From contig CADATZ010000003.1 in assembly GCA_902791025.1 (NCBI GenBank), forward strand, positions 124,001 to 188,000: DNA of 64,000 bases. Reading direction: 5' to 3'. This stretch comes from an uncultured Chloroflexota bacterium (GTDB taxonomy: Bacteria; Chloroflexota; Anaerolineae; Anaerolineales; Anaerolineaceae). How positions within the stretch are numbered: the first letter of the stretch is position 1; each line of letters opens with the position of its first letter. Below, piece after piece: positions 16,398 through 25,594 of the stretch. Below the pieces are notes generated by a model. It made no database searches. It was given only the letters and a program-made list of their open reading frames with translations, and had not been told where the DNA came from. The position numbers and the translations under genes are program-made.

Positions 16398-17942
16398 ATG
16401 AAAAAATCTGTTTATGTGCTTGTATTGACAATCTTTGTGCTGATCCGTTCCGCTGTCTATGCAGATGACGGACGATTTACCTGCGGGTCCGATATTACCG
16501 GTTTCAGCTGGAAAACATTTGAAAACCTTGTTATTGACCTGGCGGAATGCCCGAACAGCATGAGTGATCCGGCCTCAGAGCAGGATGCTTCTCTGTTTTT
16601 TGAAGGAATCACTGTTACAGGCAGGACCGTGATCTCCGGAAAAGCCGGCGGTATGGAAACCATGTCCGTGCATTTTACCGGGAGCACGCTGAACCATGTC
16701 GTCATGGACTGTTCCGACATGAAAAGCTGTGAGATCGGCCTGGACGGAACAGTATCCGTTGAAAAACTGGAACTTTATCTGCCTGAATCACCGGATGGAA
16801 ACATCACTGTAAGAGGTTTGGATGCCGGAAATGACCTGCCGTCTTTCTACAGTCTCGGTTATCTGTGCGAGGGACAGCAGGAATTCTCTGCGTATGCTGA
16901 AGCTGCGGATGAGTTCGATTTCCGTATAAGGGACGTCGACACTTTTTCGGATATGGGATTTATCGGAGAGACCGTTGTTCACGCATATGGAGGCTCTTCC
17001 GTTACCTTTGACAACGTATGGCTGCATCGGGTGATGCTGGCACCAGGATCCGGTCCGGATGATCTGACGATCAATACACGCGGCCTGACTTACATTGATC
17101 TTCTTGACAGCGGAGTTTCCTTTACACTCCATAACCTGAATGACAGACACTTCTCCGGAACTCTTCCGGAATGTGCAGCTGTTGCCTCCGACTATATGCG
17201 GATCGGTCTTATGCTGCTGCATTCGGACGGGAACCTGACGGTTTTCATGGATAACCAGTATGTCGAACGGCTGGCCTTTTTCGGAAATGGATGTGAAAAC
17301 TCCACACTGTTTCTGAAGGATCCGCAGGATTCAGGAATTACGGCTTACATAGAAAAAGCTGCGGTATATGATGCGAATGCCGAGTTCTACAGCAAAAAGA
17401 TCCCCTATGCCGAATTTCTCATTGTGTCTGAAGCATTCACAATGGATGTCTTCTATGAGTACTTCGATTCTGTGAAGGATGCTCTGATGACACATTGCTC
17501 GGCGTTTCCCGAAATGCAGGAAAAGCCCGGGCTCTGCTGGCAGGTATCTGCTTTTCCGGATGCTTCTTCGGAATACTGGACCCGGATGGAATCGGCAAAA
17601 GTCTGGAGCCGTCTCTCCAATTACGTGAATCTTCCTGTGCAGGAAACCGGAAACCCTTCCATGCCGTATGCTTACGGGTTTCAAGAAAAGAATATTCCGT
17701 ATTTCTATACAAAGGCTGCTTTCATTGATACTGTAAAGTATTCATCCGCCTACGGTGTTGCGGAAGACAGCATTCCGGCCTATATTGCGGAAAAAGGCTG
17801 GAGCAGCCTGAACCCGACGCTGAATTCCGACAAAACAGCTGGCATTACATGGAATGGAGGCTGTTCCTATAACCATGACATGACGGTAGGCGGAATAGTC
17901 TACCGCAGCTGTCTGGAAGATCTCCCGTTTGCAGTTAGATAA
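16398..17942 (+). CDS. Secreted protein of unknown function, 514 aa
   Basis: A signal peptide (MKKSVYVLVLTIFVLIRSAVYA) ends at about residue 22. The mature part is acidic, rich in short hydrophobic-polar alternations (for example VHFTGSTLNHVVMDCSDM and LTINTRGLTYIDLLDSG) suggestive of a beta-helix or repeated beta-strands over about residues 60-270, with several Cys. No transmembrane anchor is seen at the C-terminus. I do not recognise the family. AGGAGG precedes the ATG. A terminator follows at 17972. It lies between the Tad and type IV secretion genes and may be a surface or tip-associated protein; this is inference from position only. Confidence 0.7.
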   Translation: MKKSVYVLVLTIFVLIRSAVYADDGRFTCGSDITGFSWKTFENLVIDLAECPNSMSDPASEQDASLFFEGITVTGRTVISGKAGGMETMSVHFTGSTLNHVVMDCSDMKSCEIGLDGTVSVEKLELYLPESPDGNITVRGLDAGNDLPSFYSLGYLCEGQQEFSAYAEAADEFDFRIRDVDTFSDMGFIGETVVHAYGGSSVTFDNVWLHRVMLAPGSGPDDLTINTRGLTYIDLLDSGVSFTLHNLNDRHFSGTLPECAAVASDYMRIGLMLLHSDGNLTVFMDNQYVERLAFFGNGCENSTLFLKDPQDSGITAYIEKAAVYDANAEFYSKKIPYAEFLIVSEAFTMDVFYEYFDSVKDALMTHCSAFPEMQEKPGLCWQVSAFPDASSEYWTRMESAKVWSRLSNYVNLPVQETGNPSMPYAYGFQEKNIPYFYTKAAFIDTVKYSSAYGVAEDSIPAYIAEKGWSSLNPTLNSDKTAGITWNGGCSYNHDMTVGGIVYRSCLEDLPFAVR

Positions 17943-17971
17943 TCCGGATCCGGCCGTCCAACTCTCTCCTG

Positions 17972-17997
17972 CCCCGCAGTTATTCTGCGGGGTTTTT
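17972..17997 (+). terminator. Terminator after 16398 gene
   Basis: CCCCGCAG (17972-17979) and CTGCGGGG (17985-17992) form an 8-bp stem with a 5-base loop, followed by T5. Confidence 0.9.
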
Positions 17998-18044
17998 GTA
18001 TCCTTCAACGATAAATGATATTGCAAGTAAAGGGAGAAACCATC

Positions 18045-19472
18045 ATGAGTTATAGAATAACCGTTTTTCTGTCAACACTGCTGGCTGTTTTCATCATTTT
18101 TACCGGGATTTCAGCACAGGGAACGGAGGTTCCTGAAGGAAGCGTTCCGTACGAACATCAGTCTCCTGAATGGCTCCGGGCAAGGAATACCTGCCTGACC
18201 AGGGCGGATGTCGTTGTCTGTAAGAAATGCGTCGATGACGATAAATGCGGTATTCCGGATATGCTCGGTGTGGACGGCGCAGCCCATTACCGGAAACTGA
18301 CCAGCGGATGTCCGTGCGAAGGGATGACGGTAGAGGATTCCGGATGTACAAAAAAGATCACCTGCCATTTCGGGGATGACCTTGATTCCAGCGTTTCCGT
18401 TACGTTTCCCTGCCCGATCGTTTATGATCCCGAGCCGAAATATCCACTGGTAAAGATGCTGACAGGTATTCTGATCGAGTGGAAACAGGGCTCTGTAGAA
18501 ATTAGCGGAGGTATTCCGGGAACTCTGACCTACAAGGCACCGCTCGGCAAGAACGCCCCGACAGTCGTAGGTGCGGAGATCATTGAAGGACTTTCCTTTG
18601 AAATCACAATATCTTCCGTATATGTCGGGAATATCTGGAGCGAGGCGGCGGCAAATGCCATCACCCATGGAAAGGATGCTCTTGACAGAGTCAATACTGC
18701 CTACAAGCTGCTCGGCGGCAACAGCCGCGTGACGATGCTTACACCGAAGGATATCTATAATTCCTATAAAGCCAATGGCAGGTTTACTCAGGCATATAAA
18801 GTCCTTGCCGACAGAAATTTCGGAGAACGGCCATGGCCGACATATGAGGAATTTGTCAAAGGACAGTGCAAAAAAGCACAGAACTACGGCGAATGCGTCG
18901 GACAGCTCCGGGCTGCAGGAGAAGGTCATAAGGATCCCGTGTCGAGTGTTTCCACCTACTGGGGAAATGCCCAGACTACGCTGGTCGGTCTTTATTCTGA
19001 AGTATCCAGCCACAGCTGCCATGGTTCATCTGTTATCGGAGACAACGGCGAGCCTGCTTTCGGAATTCTGATCAAATCGACCTGGTGCTTCTATGCACAT
19101 GCGAGTTTCAGCGAAGCCTGGCTCTGGAACGCGACGATCGGGAAAGATGAAGTCGGACAGTGCTGCGAAGACGGATCTGTTGTAAAACGGAACTGCTCCA
19201 CCTGCGGCGGCGGATGTGATATCGGTCCGGATGGACAGGAATACTGTTCAGAACCGTATGAATGCGGTTGCGAACGCTACTGCATTGTTCATGAGTACGC
19301 GTGGGCAACCTACGAATGGGAAGAGATGAACGCACTGGGGCATGAATCCACAGGCGACTGCGGCACCTGCTACGATTTCTATAACTGGTATGACGGCGAC
19401 GGGAACCTGCATTTCGGAGATATTTCGAAGATCTCTTTCTATCAGTCACAGCCGCTGCTGGTCCAGCCATAA
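18045..19472 (+). CDS. Secreted Cys-rich protein, 475 aa
   Basis: The ATG at 18045 is chosen because GGGAGA lies 7 bases upstream; it begins with a signal peptide (MSYRITVFLSTLLAVFIIFTGISAQG). The mature protein has Cys clusters near residues 48-90 (KKCVDDDKCGI and GCPCEG) and near the C-terminus (CCEDG, CSTCGGGC, CGCERYC, CGTC), which should form many disulfides outside the cell. The central part is soluble without a recognised domain. It is co-directional with the 204-residue secreted gene 12 bases downstream and with the VirB2-like genes. Function unknown; a pilus- or channel-associated secreted component is a guess from context. Confidence 0.7.
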   Translation: MSYRITVFLSTLLAVFIIFTGISAQGTEVPEGSVPYEHQSPEWLRARNTCLTRADVVVCKKCVDDDKCGIPDMLGVDGAAHYRKLTSGCPCEGMTVEDSGCTKKITCHFGDDLDSSVSVTFPCPIVYDPEPKYPLVKMLTGILIEWKQGSVEISGGIPGTLTYKAPLGKNAPTVVGAEIIEGLSFEITISSVYVGNIWSEAAANAITHGKDALDRVNTAYKLLGGNSRVTMLTPKDIYNSYKANGRFTQAYKVLADRNFGERPWPTYEEFVKGQCKKAQNYGECVGQLRAAGEGHKDPVSSVSTYWGNAQTTLVGLYSEVSSHSCHGSSVIGDNGEPAFGILIKSTWCFYAHASFSEAWLWNATIGKDEVGQCCEDGSVVKRNCSTCGGGCDIGPDGQEYCSEPYECGCERYCIVHEYAWATYEWEEMNALGHESTGDCGTCYDFYNWYDGDGNLHFGDISKISFYQSQPLLVQP

Positions 19473-19484
19473 GGGAGAACTGCC

Positions 19485-20099
19485 ATGAAGAAATTGTTTC
19501 TGTTTCTCCTTTTTCTGATGCTGATGCCGCTCATGCCGGCATCAGCCGAAACATCCTATATGGATTTCGTAAATTATTCATATTCCTGGCTCGGGAACGA
19601 TCCGGACAGCTTGTGGAGGATGACAAGAGATGATGTGAGAGCCCGGCTTCAGAATCAGAATGCTTTCAGCTGCAAAGCTTTGTACAGTACATCTGCAGGA
19701 AAAAGTTACTATCTCTGCCGGAGCAATGCAAAATTCTCGGGAAAATACAGAATGCGCTTCTATTTTTCCAATTCCGGTCTGCTGGAAGCGATTGAATTCC
19801 GGGCTGAAGATGACTATATACAGGAACTGGCCGAATGCTATGACGGGCAGATTCCGACGCTTCAGACTATGTGGAAGGACATTCAGGACAGGTTTGGAGA
19901 CACCGGGAGGCAATACGTCGTGGATAATGACATATTTACTGACAGCCCGGGACATATTGCCGCTCATACCGGTATCGGAGCCGGAACTTATGCAGTGCTT
20001 GGTCAGAACATTCTTCAGTATTCCTTTGACCGGTATGCCATTTTGTTTGTGTTCTGCTCAAACAGCTATGCAGTATCCCATTCCGCAGCAAGAAAATAA
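19485..20099 (+). CDS. Secreted protein, 204 aa
   Basis: A strong signal peptide (MKKLFLFLLFLMLMPLMPASA) is followed by a soluble domain with four Cys (SCKALY, YLCRS, AECYDG, FVFCSN). The fold resembles no family that I can name with confidence. RBS AAGGGAGAAC, 12 bases after the Cys-rich gene. It is placed between that gene and the VirB2-like pilins, so the three are likely one transcript. Disulfide-rich surface or periplasm-equivalent role is inferred. Confidence 0.65.
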   Translation: MKKLFLFLLFLMLMPLMPASAETSYMDFVNYSYSWLGNDPDSLWRMTRDDVRARLQNQNAFSCKALYSTSAGKSYYLCRSNAKFSGKYRMRFYFSNSGLLEAIEFRAEDDYIQELAECYDGQIPTLQTMWKDIQDRFGDTGRQYVVDNDIFTDSPGHIAAHTGIGAGTYAVLGQNILQYSFDRYAILFVFCSNSYAVSHSAARK

Positions 20100-20157
20100 C
20101 TGCAGAATTCCGGTTTTGTATATTTTTCTGAAATAAAGAAATGATGTGAGGTGGAAG

Positions 20158-20628
20158 ATGCTTGCTCTCGGAATTAATTCTCCGGTAAATCCGGAAAAGA
20201 CAGAAAGTATTTACAGGAAGATGTTGATCTTCCTTGCGTTTGTGCTTGTGCTGATGATGCTCTTTGGCGTCCATACCCAGCCGGCCTCAGCTGCTGAGGA
20301 AATCGCAGGTGAGGAGATCGGCAAAATGTTCGGCGTATTTAAAGGACTATCCAATCTTTTCATCAAGTTTGCCTACGGTGCCATGATCCTGATCTTTGCG
20401 GTCGGGCTGGTGAAATCCGGGCTGACGGCCCAGGCCGCGCAGCAGTTCGGTGCGGCAGGAAAGGTTTCCAACGAACTGATGAACGTTCTTGGTGGGGTCG
20501 TGATCTTCGTTTTCGGGGTCCTGTCTTATCCGATTGCGGAAAAAATCATTACGGCGGTGATCTCCGGCGCCGGAGCTTCCGGCGGGTTCACTACTGAAAG
20601 TCTGAATCTTCCCGGGATCGGAAAATAA
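20158..20628 (+). CDS. VirB2/TrbC-like pilin
   Basis: 156 residues from the ATG at 20158 (GAGG 6 bases upstream); an upstream GTG is less likely. The signal-like segment MLIFLAFVLVLMMLFGVHTQPASAA ends at about residue 46. Two helices follow, with the conserved linker KSGLTAQAAQQFGAAGKVSNELMN and the second helix VVIFVFGVLSYPIAEKII. The same linker and helix are found in the next gene and, more diverged, in the gene at 2013. VirB2-type pilins of type IV secretion systems have this size and topology. A 12-bp hairpin separates it from the next paralogue. Confidence 0.7.
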   Translation: MLALGINSPVNPEKTESIYRKMLIFLAFVLVLMMLFGVHTQPASAAEEIAGEEIGKMFGVFKGLSNLFIKFAYGAMILIFAVGLVKSGLTAQAAQQFGAAGKVSNELMNVLGGVVIFVFGVLSYPIAEKIITAVISGAGASGGFTTESLNLPGIGK

Positions 20629-20641
20629 AAATTTGAAGATA

Positions 20642-20671
20642 CTCCCGGCACTTGTCTGAAAGTGCCGGGAG
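20642..20671 (+). other. Perfect 12-bp hairpin between the two VirB2-like genes
   Basis: CTCCCGGCACTT (20642-20653) is exactly complementary to AAGTGCCGGGAG (20660-20671), with a 6-base loop. No T tract follows, so it is more likely an mRNA stabiliser that raises expression of the upstream pilin than a terminator. Confidence 0.65.
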
Positions 20672-20694
20672 CGGGGCCGGGAAAGGGAACCGGA

Positions 20695-21096
20695 ATGTTC
20701 ATCAGAAAAAAACAGCATTTGAAAACAGTACTTCTCACGGTTGTTCTGGTATTTACGGTTTTTCCGGAATCAGCATATGCCGCTGCCTGGGGATCCGGTG
20801 AAATCGGATCTGTCTTCGATATCCTGAAGGATATGACGAATATCTATATCAGGATCGCGTACGGTATGATGGTGCTGGTTTTCGTTTTCGGTACTGTAAA
20901 ATCAGGACTCGGAGCGCAGGCTGCAAAGACTTTCGGCCTGCCGAAAAAGGTTTCTGCGGAAATTGCAAATTTTCTCCTGGGTGCAGCGGTGTTTGTTTTC
21001 GGAATCCTTTCCTACCCGATCGCTGAGAGAATTATCAACCTGCTGACAGGATCAGCCGGGACTCAGGGAGTGACGGGTCTCCATCTGGATCTGTAA
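20695..21096 (+). CDS. VirB2/TrbC-like pilin (second copy)
   Basis: 133 residues from the ATG at 20695, which has AAAGGGA upstream. A signal-like helix (KTVLLTVVLVFTVFPESAYAA) precedes two further helices. The shared block is KSGLGAQAAKTFGLPKKVS followed by FVFGILSYPIAERII. It differs from the 20158 copy mostly in the N-terminal and loop parts. Duplicate pilins in one operon may be co-assembled or used alternatively. The next gene (TrbL-like) starts 15 bases downstream. Confidence 0.7.
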   Translation: MFIRKKQHLKTVLLTVVLVFTVFPESAYAAAWGSGEIGSVFDILKDMTNIYIRIAYGMMVLVFVFGTVKSGLGAQAAKTFGLPKKVSAEIANFLLGAAVFVFGILSYPIAERIINLLTGSAGTQGVTGLHLDL

Positions 21097-21111
21097 GAAA
21101 AGGCTTGTGTC

Positions 21112-24051
21112 ATGAGAAAGAAACTCCTTCTGCTGTTTGTGCTGTTTATTGTTCCTGTTATTCACGGGGCTGTGTATGCTGTTTCCGGTTACAACCAGGA
21201 TCGGGCGGAAAGGATACTGTCCAAAGTCAATGAAAACATTCCCGGTACAATGGCCGGTTCTGCTGAAGATGCCGCTGGTGATGAAGAGCCTGGTGAGGAT
21301 CCTGGTGAAGAGACCGGGCTTCCCGGCGGCGGAACACTGTATGTTGAAGTGGATATCGATTTTCCCTGGAGAAATCTGAAAAGTGCTCTGATCCAGACTG
21401 CCAAATATCTTACCGCACAGGCCAAAGGAGAACCGGAAGGAACCGGCGGCGGAACAGATCCTGTGCCGCAGTATTCCGGAAAGAAGGTTGTGGTTTACAG
21501 CGGTAACCCTCTCTATACAGGCGGTGTGCCTGAAGATGAAGAGCAGGATAGCGCAGATCACAGCGGTTCAGAAGGAATACAGCCGGCTGAAGAATCCGGA
21601 GATCCTGAAGATGTGAATACTTCTCAGAGTATGAAGTCTGGCGGAAACGGCTCCTATGTTTCATGGGTGGATGCCATGATGGATACGTCAAAATATTTCA
21701 CTGCACAGACGGTTTTCGGCAGCGAAGCGAATGAAAACGACTTCTACAGGCTTACGGGGGGATTTTCCGGACGAGGCGGAGAAACCGGCACGGACGGACT
21801 TCCTGAAAATACAGGAGGCGTAATCGAATATGATCCGGGTCATGGATACGGTTCAAATGATCTTATTTATTATCCCGGTGATATATATGATCTGTCTGAT
21901 ACCGGTGGCATTGATTTATCCGGAATGAGCCGGGATTACATCTGGCATATGAGTCTTTCAGATATTCGGGAAGGTGTCAATCTGGGTTATATCATCGAAA
22001 CCGGAAATTCCTCAATGCCGTATGCCTGGCGTAAATATGAAACAGACTGGAGCGGCAATATCACCTACAAAGACTGGCCGGTTATTGAGCTCAGGAACGG
22101 AACCGGAAAAGATTTTCCTCCAAGGGAGTATTTCGGATTCGGAGCAGGAAAAACAGAAGAGGAAATCCAGGAGATCATCGATGAGTTGGACGATAAAATC
22201 GACGACGGTCACGCCGTCATTGGAATCCCGAAAGATGATTTTGCAAAAGGGCTGAGAGACGGAACCATCAAGTATGTCGGAGACAGCGGTTCCGGTTGTC
22301 TGTATATGAACACGACCAGCGGTGAATGCGTTGTCGATTCCCGTGATCCGGGGACCCTGGGCATCATCAGCATTGCCAATAATGCTCTTCTCGGTATTGT
22401 CGACAAACTGTATAAGCCGACTTCCGAGACCGTGAAAGTTATGGATCAGGGGTTCGGCATTACCAGTAAACTTGCTGTTGCACTGGTACCGCTTGTAATT
22501 CTGCTCACAATAGCCGCAGCTATGAGAGCAGGCGCAAGCTCGGTTACCGGTATCGCGGAAGCACGATCCTCTGCGATAAATCTTCTTTTCTGCATCGGGC
22601 TTGCCTTTTCCAGCCGCTGGCTGCTTGGGAAGATATCATCTGTTTCATACAGCATCGCGACTGAGATCGGAAAAGGTGCGATTCTGTTCAGCGACAGCAT
22701 GCTGACATCTCTTACATTCGGTTCTGCTATTCTTATCATGCTTTTTACTTTTGTGTTTATATTCATCATCATTGCGCTTCTGATTGAATTCTATCTGGCA
22801 GCGATGTCCCTTCAGGTCATGTATGCCCTGCTTGCTTCACTGGGGCCGATTTTCATTGTCCTGTCTGCTTTCAAGCCGCTGGAATGGCTCCGGGGGCAGT
22901 GGCTGAAAATGCTGCTGCAGGCAGTTGTTCTCGCCCCGGCAAATGCGCTGATCATCAATCTTCTTAATCACATTTCCTGGGACGGAGGGGCTTCAGGAGT
23001 TCTCCTTGCCTCTGCAATGTATATTGGTTGTGCGTCGATCCTGATCGCTATCAACGGATCCGTTGCCAAACAGGTTTTCAGCAGTGCGGCTATGGTTGCT
23101 TCGAAGAGCGCAGACTTTATCAGAGGCGGTTTTACAGGAGCCGGAGGATTGAACCTGGCTGGATTTGCTGCTGCCGGCGGGTTCGGAGCTCTGGGAACTG
23201 CTGTTTCACACGGAGGCGCTGAAAACGGAGCAGGGAGTTATCAGAATCCGGGTATTGCAGTTCCTTCTGGGACAAAAGCATCCCCGTCCGCTTCATCTCC
23301 GGCTGTTAATCCGTCAGGTATTGCTGCCGGAAGTTCTGCATCGGGTACAGGAAAAACAGCCTGGACAGCTTCATCTTCCGGAGGAAACCGGGCCGCAGGC
23401 CAGCCGAATCTGTTTTCAACACTTCTGGCGGGAACGAAGCTTGGAGGCGGTGTCGCGGCAGCAAACAGGCTGAAATACTATAATGAGCGGAAAGGATATG
23501 TCAAATCATCCGTCACGAGTGAAACAAATGATGAAAATGAAATGGAAAGGTCTTTCTTCAGAAAGTACAACAATTCGGTGGATGTATCGGATGTTCATGC
23601 TATCGAAGAACGGATCCGGAAACTCGATACCAATCATACGCTTACTGATCAGGAAGTCCGCAATGCCGCAGACAGCACCTCGAAGATGCTTGCAGTAGCC
23701 TACCAGGGGGCAAGGAATGCCGGGCTTGATCCGATGAACGGCTACCAGGGGGACAGCATGGAACAGGGAGCGGGAAATATCCTTGATTTTGGTATTGCCC
23801 GAGGTGTTCAAATGCATGCCGAATACAGCGGACATGCGAAAGATTTTCTGGAGGGAATACCTGAAGGACAGCGGCCCGGAATCGATGCTTTCCGCAGAAA
23901 TGAAGGGGCCTCCTACTATGAACAGGGGATCATTATTGCCGGTGAATTCATGGAGAGCCATTCGGGAGAAGACCGGAATTTCGGCGATGCTGCTGCGGAA
24001 GTCACGGACAGGCTGAGTCAGTCTGATCTGATGAAAAATATCAGATGGTGA
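21112..24051 (+). CDS. VirB6/TrbL-like type IV secretion membrane protein with long N-terminal domain
   Basis: 979 residues. A signal peptide (residues 1-23, ending VYA) leads to a ~420-residue extracytoplasmic region that is acidic, Gly-rich and low in complexity in parts. Residues about 451-650 contain six or so membrane helices (VALVPLVILLTIAAAM, ILIMLFTFVFIFIIIALLIEFYLAAM, YALLASLGPIFIVLSAF, AMYIGCASILIAI). The C-terminal ~300 residues are cytoplasmic-like, with an Ala/Ser/Gly-rich linker and a helical tail. The polytopic core with a PIFIVLSAFKPLEWLRGQW segment fits TrbL/VirB6, the inner-membrane channel of conjugation machines. The large N-terminal extension is unusual. Confidence 0.7.
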   Translation: MRKKLLLLFVLFIVPVIHGAVYAVSGYNQDRAERILSKVNENIPGTMAGSAEDAAGDEEPGEDPGEETGLPGGGTLYVEVDIDFPWRNLKSALIQTAKYLTAQAKGEPEGTGGGTDPVPQYSGKKVVVYSGNPLYTGGVPEDEEQDSADHSGSEGIQPAEESGDPEDVNTSQSMKSGGNGSYVSWVDAMMDTSKYFTAQTVFGSEANENDFYRLTGGFSGRGGETGTDGLPENTGGVIEYDPGHGYGSNDLIYYPGDIYDLSDTGGIDLSGMSRDYIWHMSLSDIREGVNLGYIIETGNSSMPYAWRKYETDWSGNITYKDWPVIELRNGTGKDFPPREYFGFGAGKTEEEIQEIIDELDDKIDDGHAVIGIPKDDFAKGLRDGTIKYVGDSGSGCLYMNTTSGECVVDSRDPGTLGIISIANNALLGIVDKLYKPTSETVKVMDQGFGITSKLAVALVPLVILLTIAAAMRAGASSVTGIAEARSSAINLLFCIGLAFSSRWLLGKISSVSYSIATEIGKGAILFSDSMLTSLTFGSAILIMLFTFVFIFIIIALLIEFYLAAMSLQVMYALLASLGPIFIVLSAFKPLEWLRGQWLKMLLQAVVLAPANALIINLLNHISWDGGASGVLLASAMYIGCASILIAINGSVAKQVFSSAAMVASKSADFIRGGFTGAGGLNLAGFAAAGGFGALGTAVSHGGAENGAGSYQNPGIAVPSGTKASPSASSPAVNPSGIAAGSSASGTGKTAWTASSSGGNRAAGQPNLFSTLLAGTKLGGGVAAANRLKYYNERKGYVKSSVTSETNDENEMERSFFRKYNNSVDVSDVHAIEERIRKLDTNHTLTDQEVRNAADSTSKMLAVAYQGARNAGLDPMNGYQGDSMEQGAGNILDFGIARGVQMHAEYSGHAKDFLEGIPEGQRPGIDAFRRNEGASYYEQGIIIAGEFMESHSGEDRNFGDAAAEVTDRLSQSDLMKNIRW

Positions 24052-24080
24052 TTTTATTGTCTTTTCTTGACCGCTGCACT

Positions 24081-24152
24081 TTTCCGATTTTATATTTAAA
24101 CTCGCCCTGAATTTTCCGATTTTGTTATTAAACTCGCTCCGAATTTTCCGAA
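24081..24152 (+). repeat. 32-bp tandem repeat upstream of the DUF4143 ATPase gene
   Basis: Two near-identical 32-bp units (24081-24112 and 24113-24144; both begin TTTCCGATTTT and contain AAACTCGC) are followed by a partial third TTTCCGA at 24145. The units end 15 bases before the TATAAT at 24160. This placement fits tandem operator sites for an autoregulator. Confidence 0.8.
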
Positions 24153-24159
24153 ATGTGGT

Positions 24160-24165
24160 TATAAT
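24160..24165 (+). promoter_or_regulatory. -10 box of the DUF4143 ATPase gene
   Basis: Perfect TATAAT 18 bases before the ATG at 24184. No good -35 hexamer is present; the tandem repeat occupies that place, suggesting activator or repressor control. Confidence 0.5.
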
Positions 24166-24183
24166 TTGATTGAGGGACTAAAA

Positions 24184-25551
24184 ATGGAATTACAAAGACA
24201 TATAGATAAATGGTTATTGGAATGGAAAAATAACACAAACCACAAGCCGGCTCTGATTAAAGGTGTAAGACAATCAGGAAAAACGCATTCCATCAGGAAA
24301 TTTGCCGAAAATAATTATCAGGTCGTTATTTATCTCAGCTTTTGGGACGACCCTGCTTTGATTGATGTTTTTGACGGTGAATTGGATGTAAATACTATTA
24401 TCAAAGAGTTGTCGGTTAAAATGCCGCTTCCTGATTTAATAGAGGGATCAACTGTTTTTATTTATGATGAAATTCAGGAATGTCCAAGAGCGTTGTTGTC
24501 ATTGAAATCTGTTATGTCAGATAAACGGTTCGATTTTATAGCTTCCGGTTCCTACCTGGGCGTCAATGGTTACGTTGTATCGGATGATACGCCGAAACCT
24601 GTTGGATGTACTGATGAATTTGACATGAGGACTCTGGACTTCGAAGAATTCTTATGGGCTAAGGGGTATAAGGATAAAGAATTATCATATATCCGGGATG
24701 CTTTTGATAAGCGAATACCGCTTTCTCAATCAATGCATAACTCCTTTACATCTTTATTCAGAGAATATCTTTGTCTTGGCGGATTTCCCGAAGCAGTCTG
24801 CAATTATATTGAGACGAACAATCTGTATTCCGCATTACAGATCACCAGGAAAATCACAAAGGACCTGCAGGATGATTTTGGCAGAAGACGCGCAAAAGAT
24901 AAGAAACCACTGTTCAATGCAAATGAAGTAGCCAGGATTAGAAGTGCTTTTTCATTGATCCCGTCATTTCTCGGCAAAGAAAATAAACGATATGTAGTTT
25001 CAAAAATCAGCGGAAAAGGAGCGAAGGATGCCGGGAAAGACGCCTTGGATTATCTAAAAGATACGGGAGTTGTTGTCAAAGTACATAATTTATATACTCC
25101 GGAAACACCCCTGTCTGTAAATGTAATTCAAAACCAATACAAAGTTTTCACGACAGATATTGGTATGCTGGTAGGAATGTTGGAAGATGGAACAACAAAC
25201 GCAATATTATCCGGAAATTTGGGGATGGGGAAAGGCATGTTATATGAAGCTCTCATTGCGGATGCTCTATATAAACGTGGCGGGAGAATGTTCTATTTCT
25301 CGAAGGAAAGCGGTCTTGAATTGGATTTTGTGATCAATTACAGCGGAAGTTCAACAATTCTTGAAGTCAAGGCGAAGGATGGTAATACTAAAAGCGCGAA
25401 AACAGTTATGTCTCATCCGGAACATTATGGAAAAACTGAATTGATCCGAATCAAGGATTCTAATTTGAGTGCTGCTAATAATATATTGACAATTCCTCAC
25501 TACATGGCGTATCTTTTGTTTGAATGGCAAGCTGTGTTACCGATTATGTAA
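24184..25551 (+). CDS. AAA-type ATPase with DUF4143 domain
   Basis: 455 residues from the ATG at 24184, after GAGGGA; an upstream TTG at 24166 overlaps the -10 box. Walker A is GVRQSGKT (27-34), the Walker B region is VFIYDEIQECPRAL, and SGSYLG follows as a sensor-like segment. LDFEEFLWAKG and CLGGFPEAV mark the family boundary, and the C-terminal DUF4143-like region includes a PD-(D/E)XK-like end (LELDFVINYSGSSTILEVKAKDG). This family is common, patchily distributed and of unclear function. It lies at the left edge of the block that separates the two parts of the type IV secretion locus. Confidence 0.85.
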   Translation: MELQRHIDKWLLEWKNNTNHKPALIKGVRQSGKTHSIRKFAENNYQVVIYLSFWDDPALIDVFDGELDVNTIIKELSVKMPLPDLIEGSTVFIYDEIQECPRALLSLKSVMSDKRFDFIASGSYLGVNGYVVSDDTPKPVGCTDEFDMRTLDFEEFLWAKGYKDKELSYIRDAFDKRIPLSQSMHNSFTSLFREYLCLGGFPEAVCNYIETNNLYSALQITRKITKDLQDDFGRRRAKDKKPLFNANEVARIRSAFSLIPSFLGKENKRYVVSKISGKGAKDAGKDALDYLKDTGVVVKVHNLYTPETPLSVNVIQNQYKVFTTDIGMLVGMLEDGTTNAILSGNLGMGKGMLYEALIADALYKRGGRMFYFSKESGLELDFVINYSGSSTILEVKAKDGNTKSAKTVMSHPEHYGKTELIRIKDSNLSAANNILTIPHYMAYLLFEWQAVLPIM

Positions 25552-25594
25552 AAATAGAATTTGATTGGATTATATCCGACAGATCATTTTTACA

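Noticed and set aside
24081..24152. CRISPR-like tandem units
   Set aside because: Only 2.2 direct units without spacers; no cas gene in the window.
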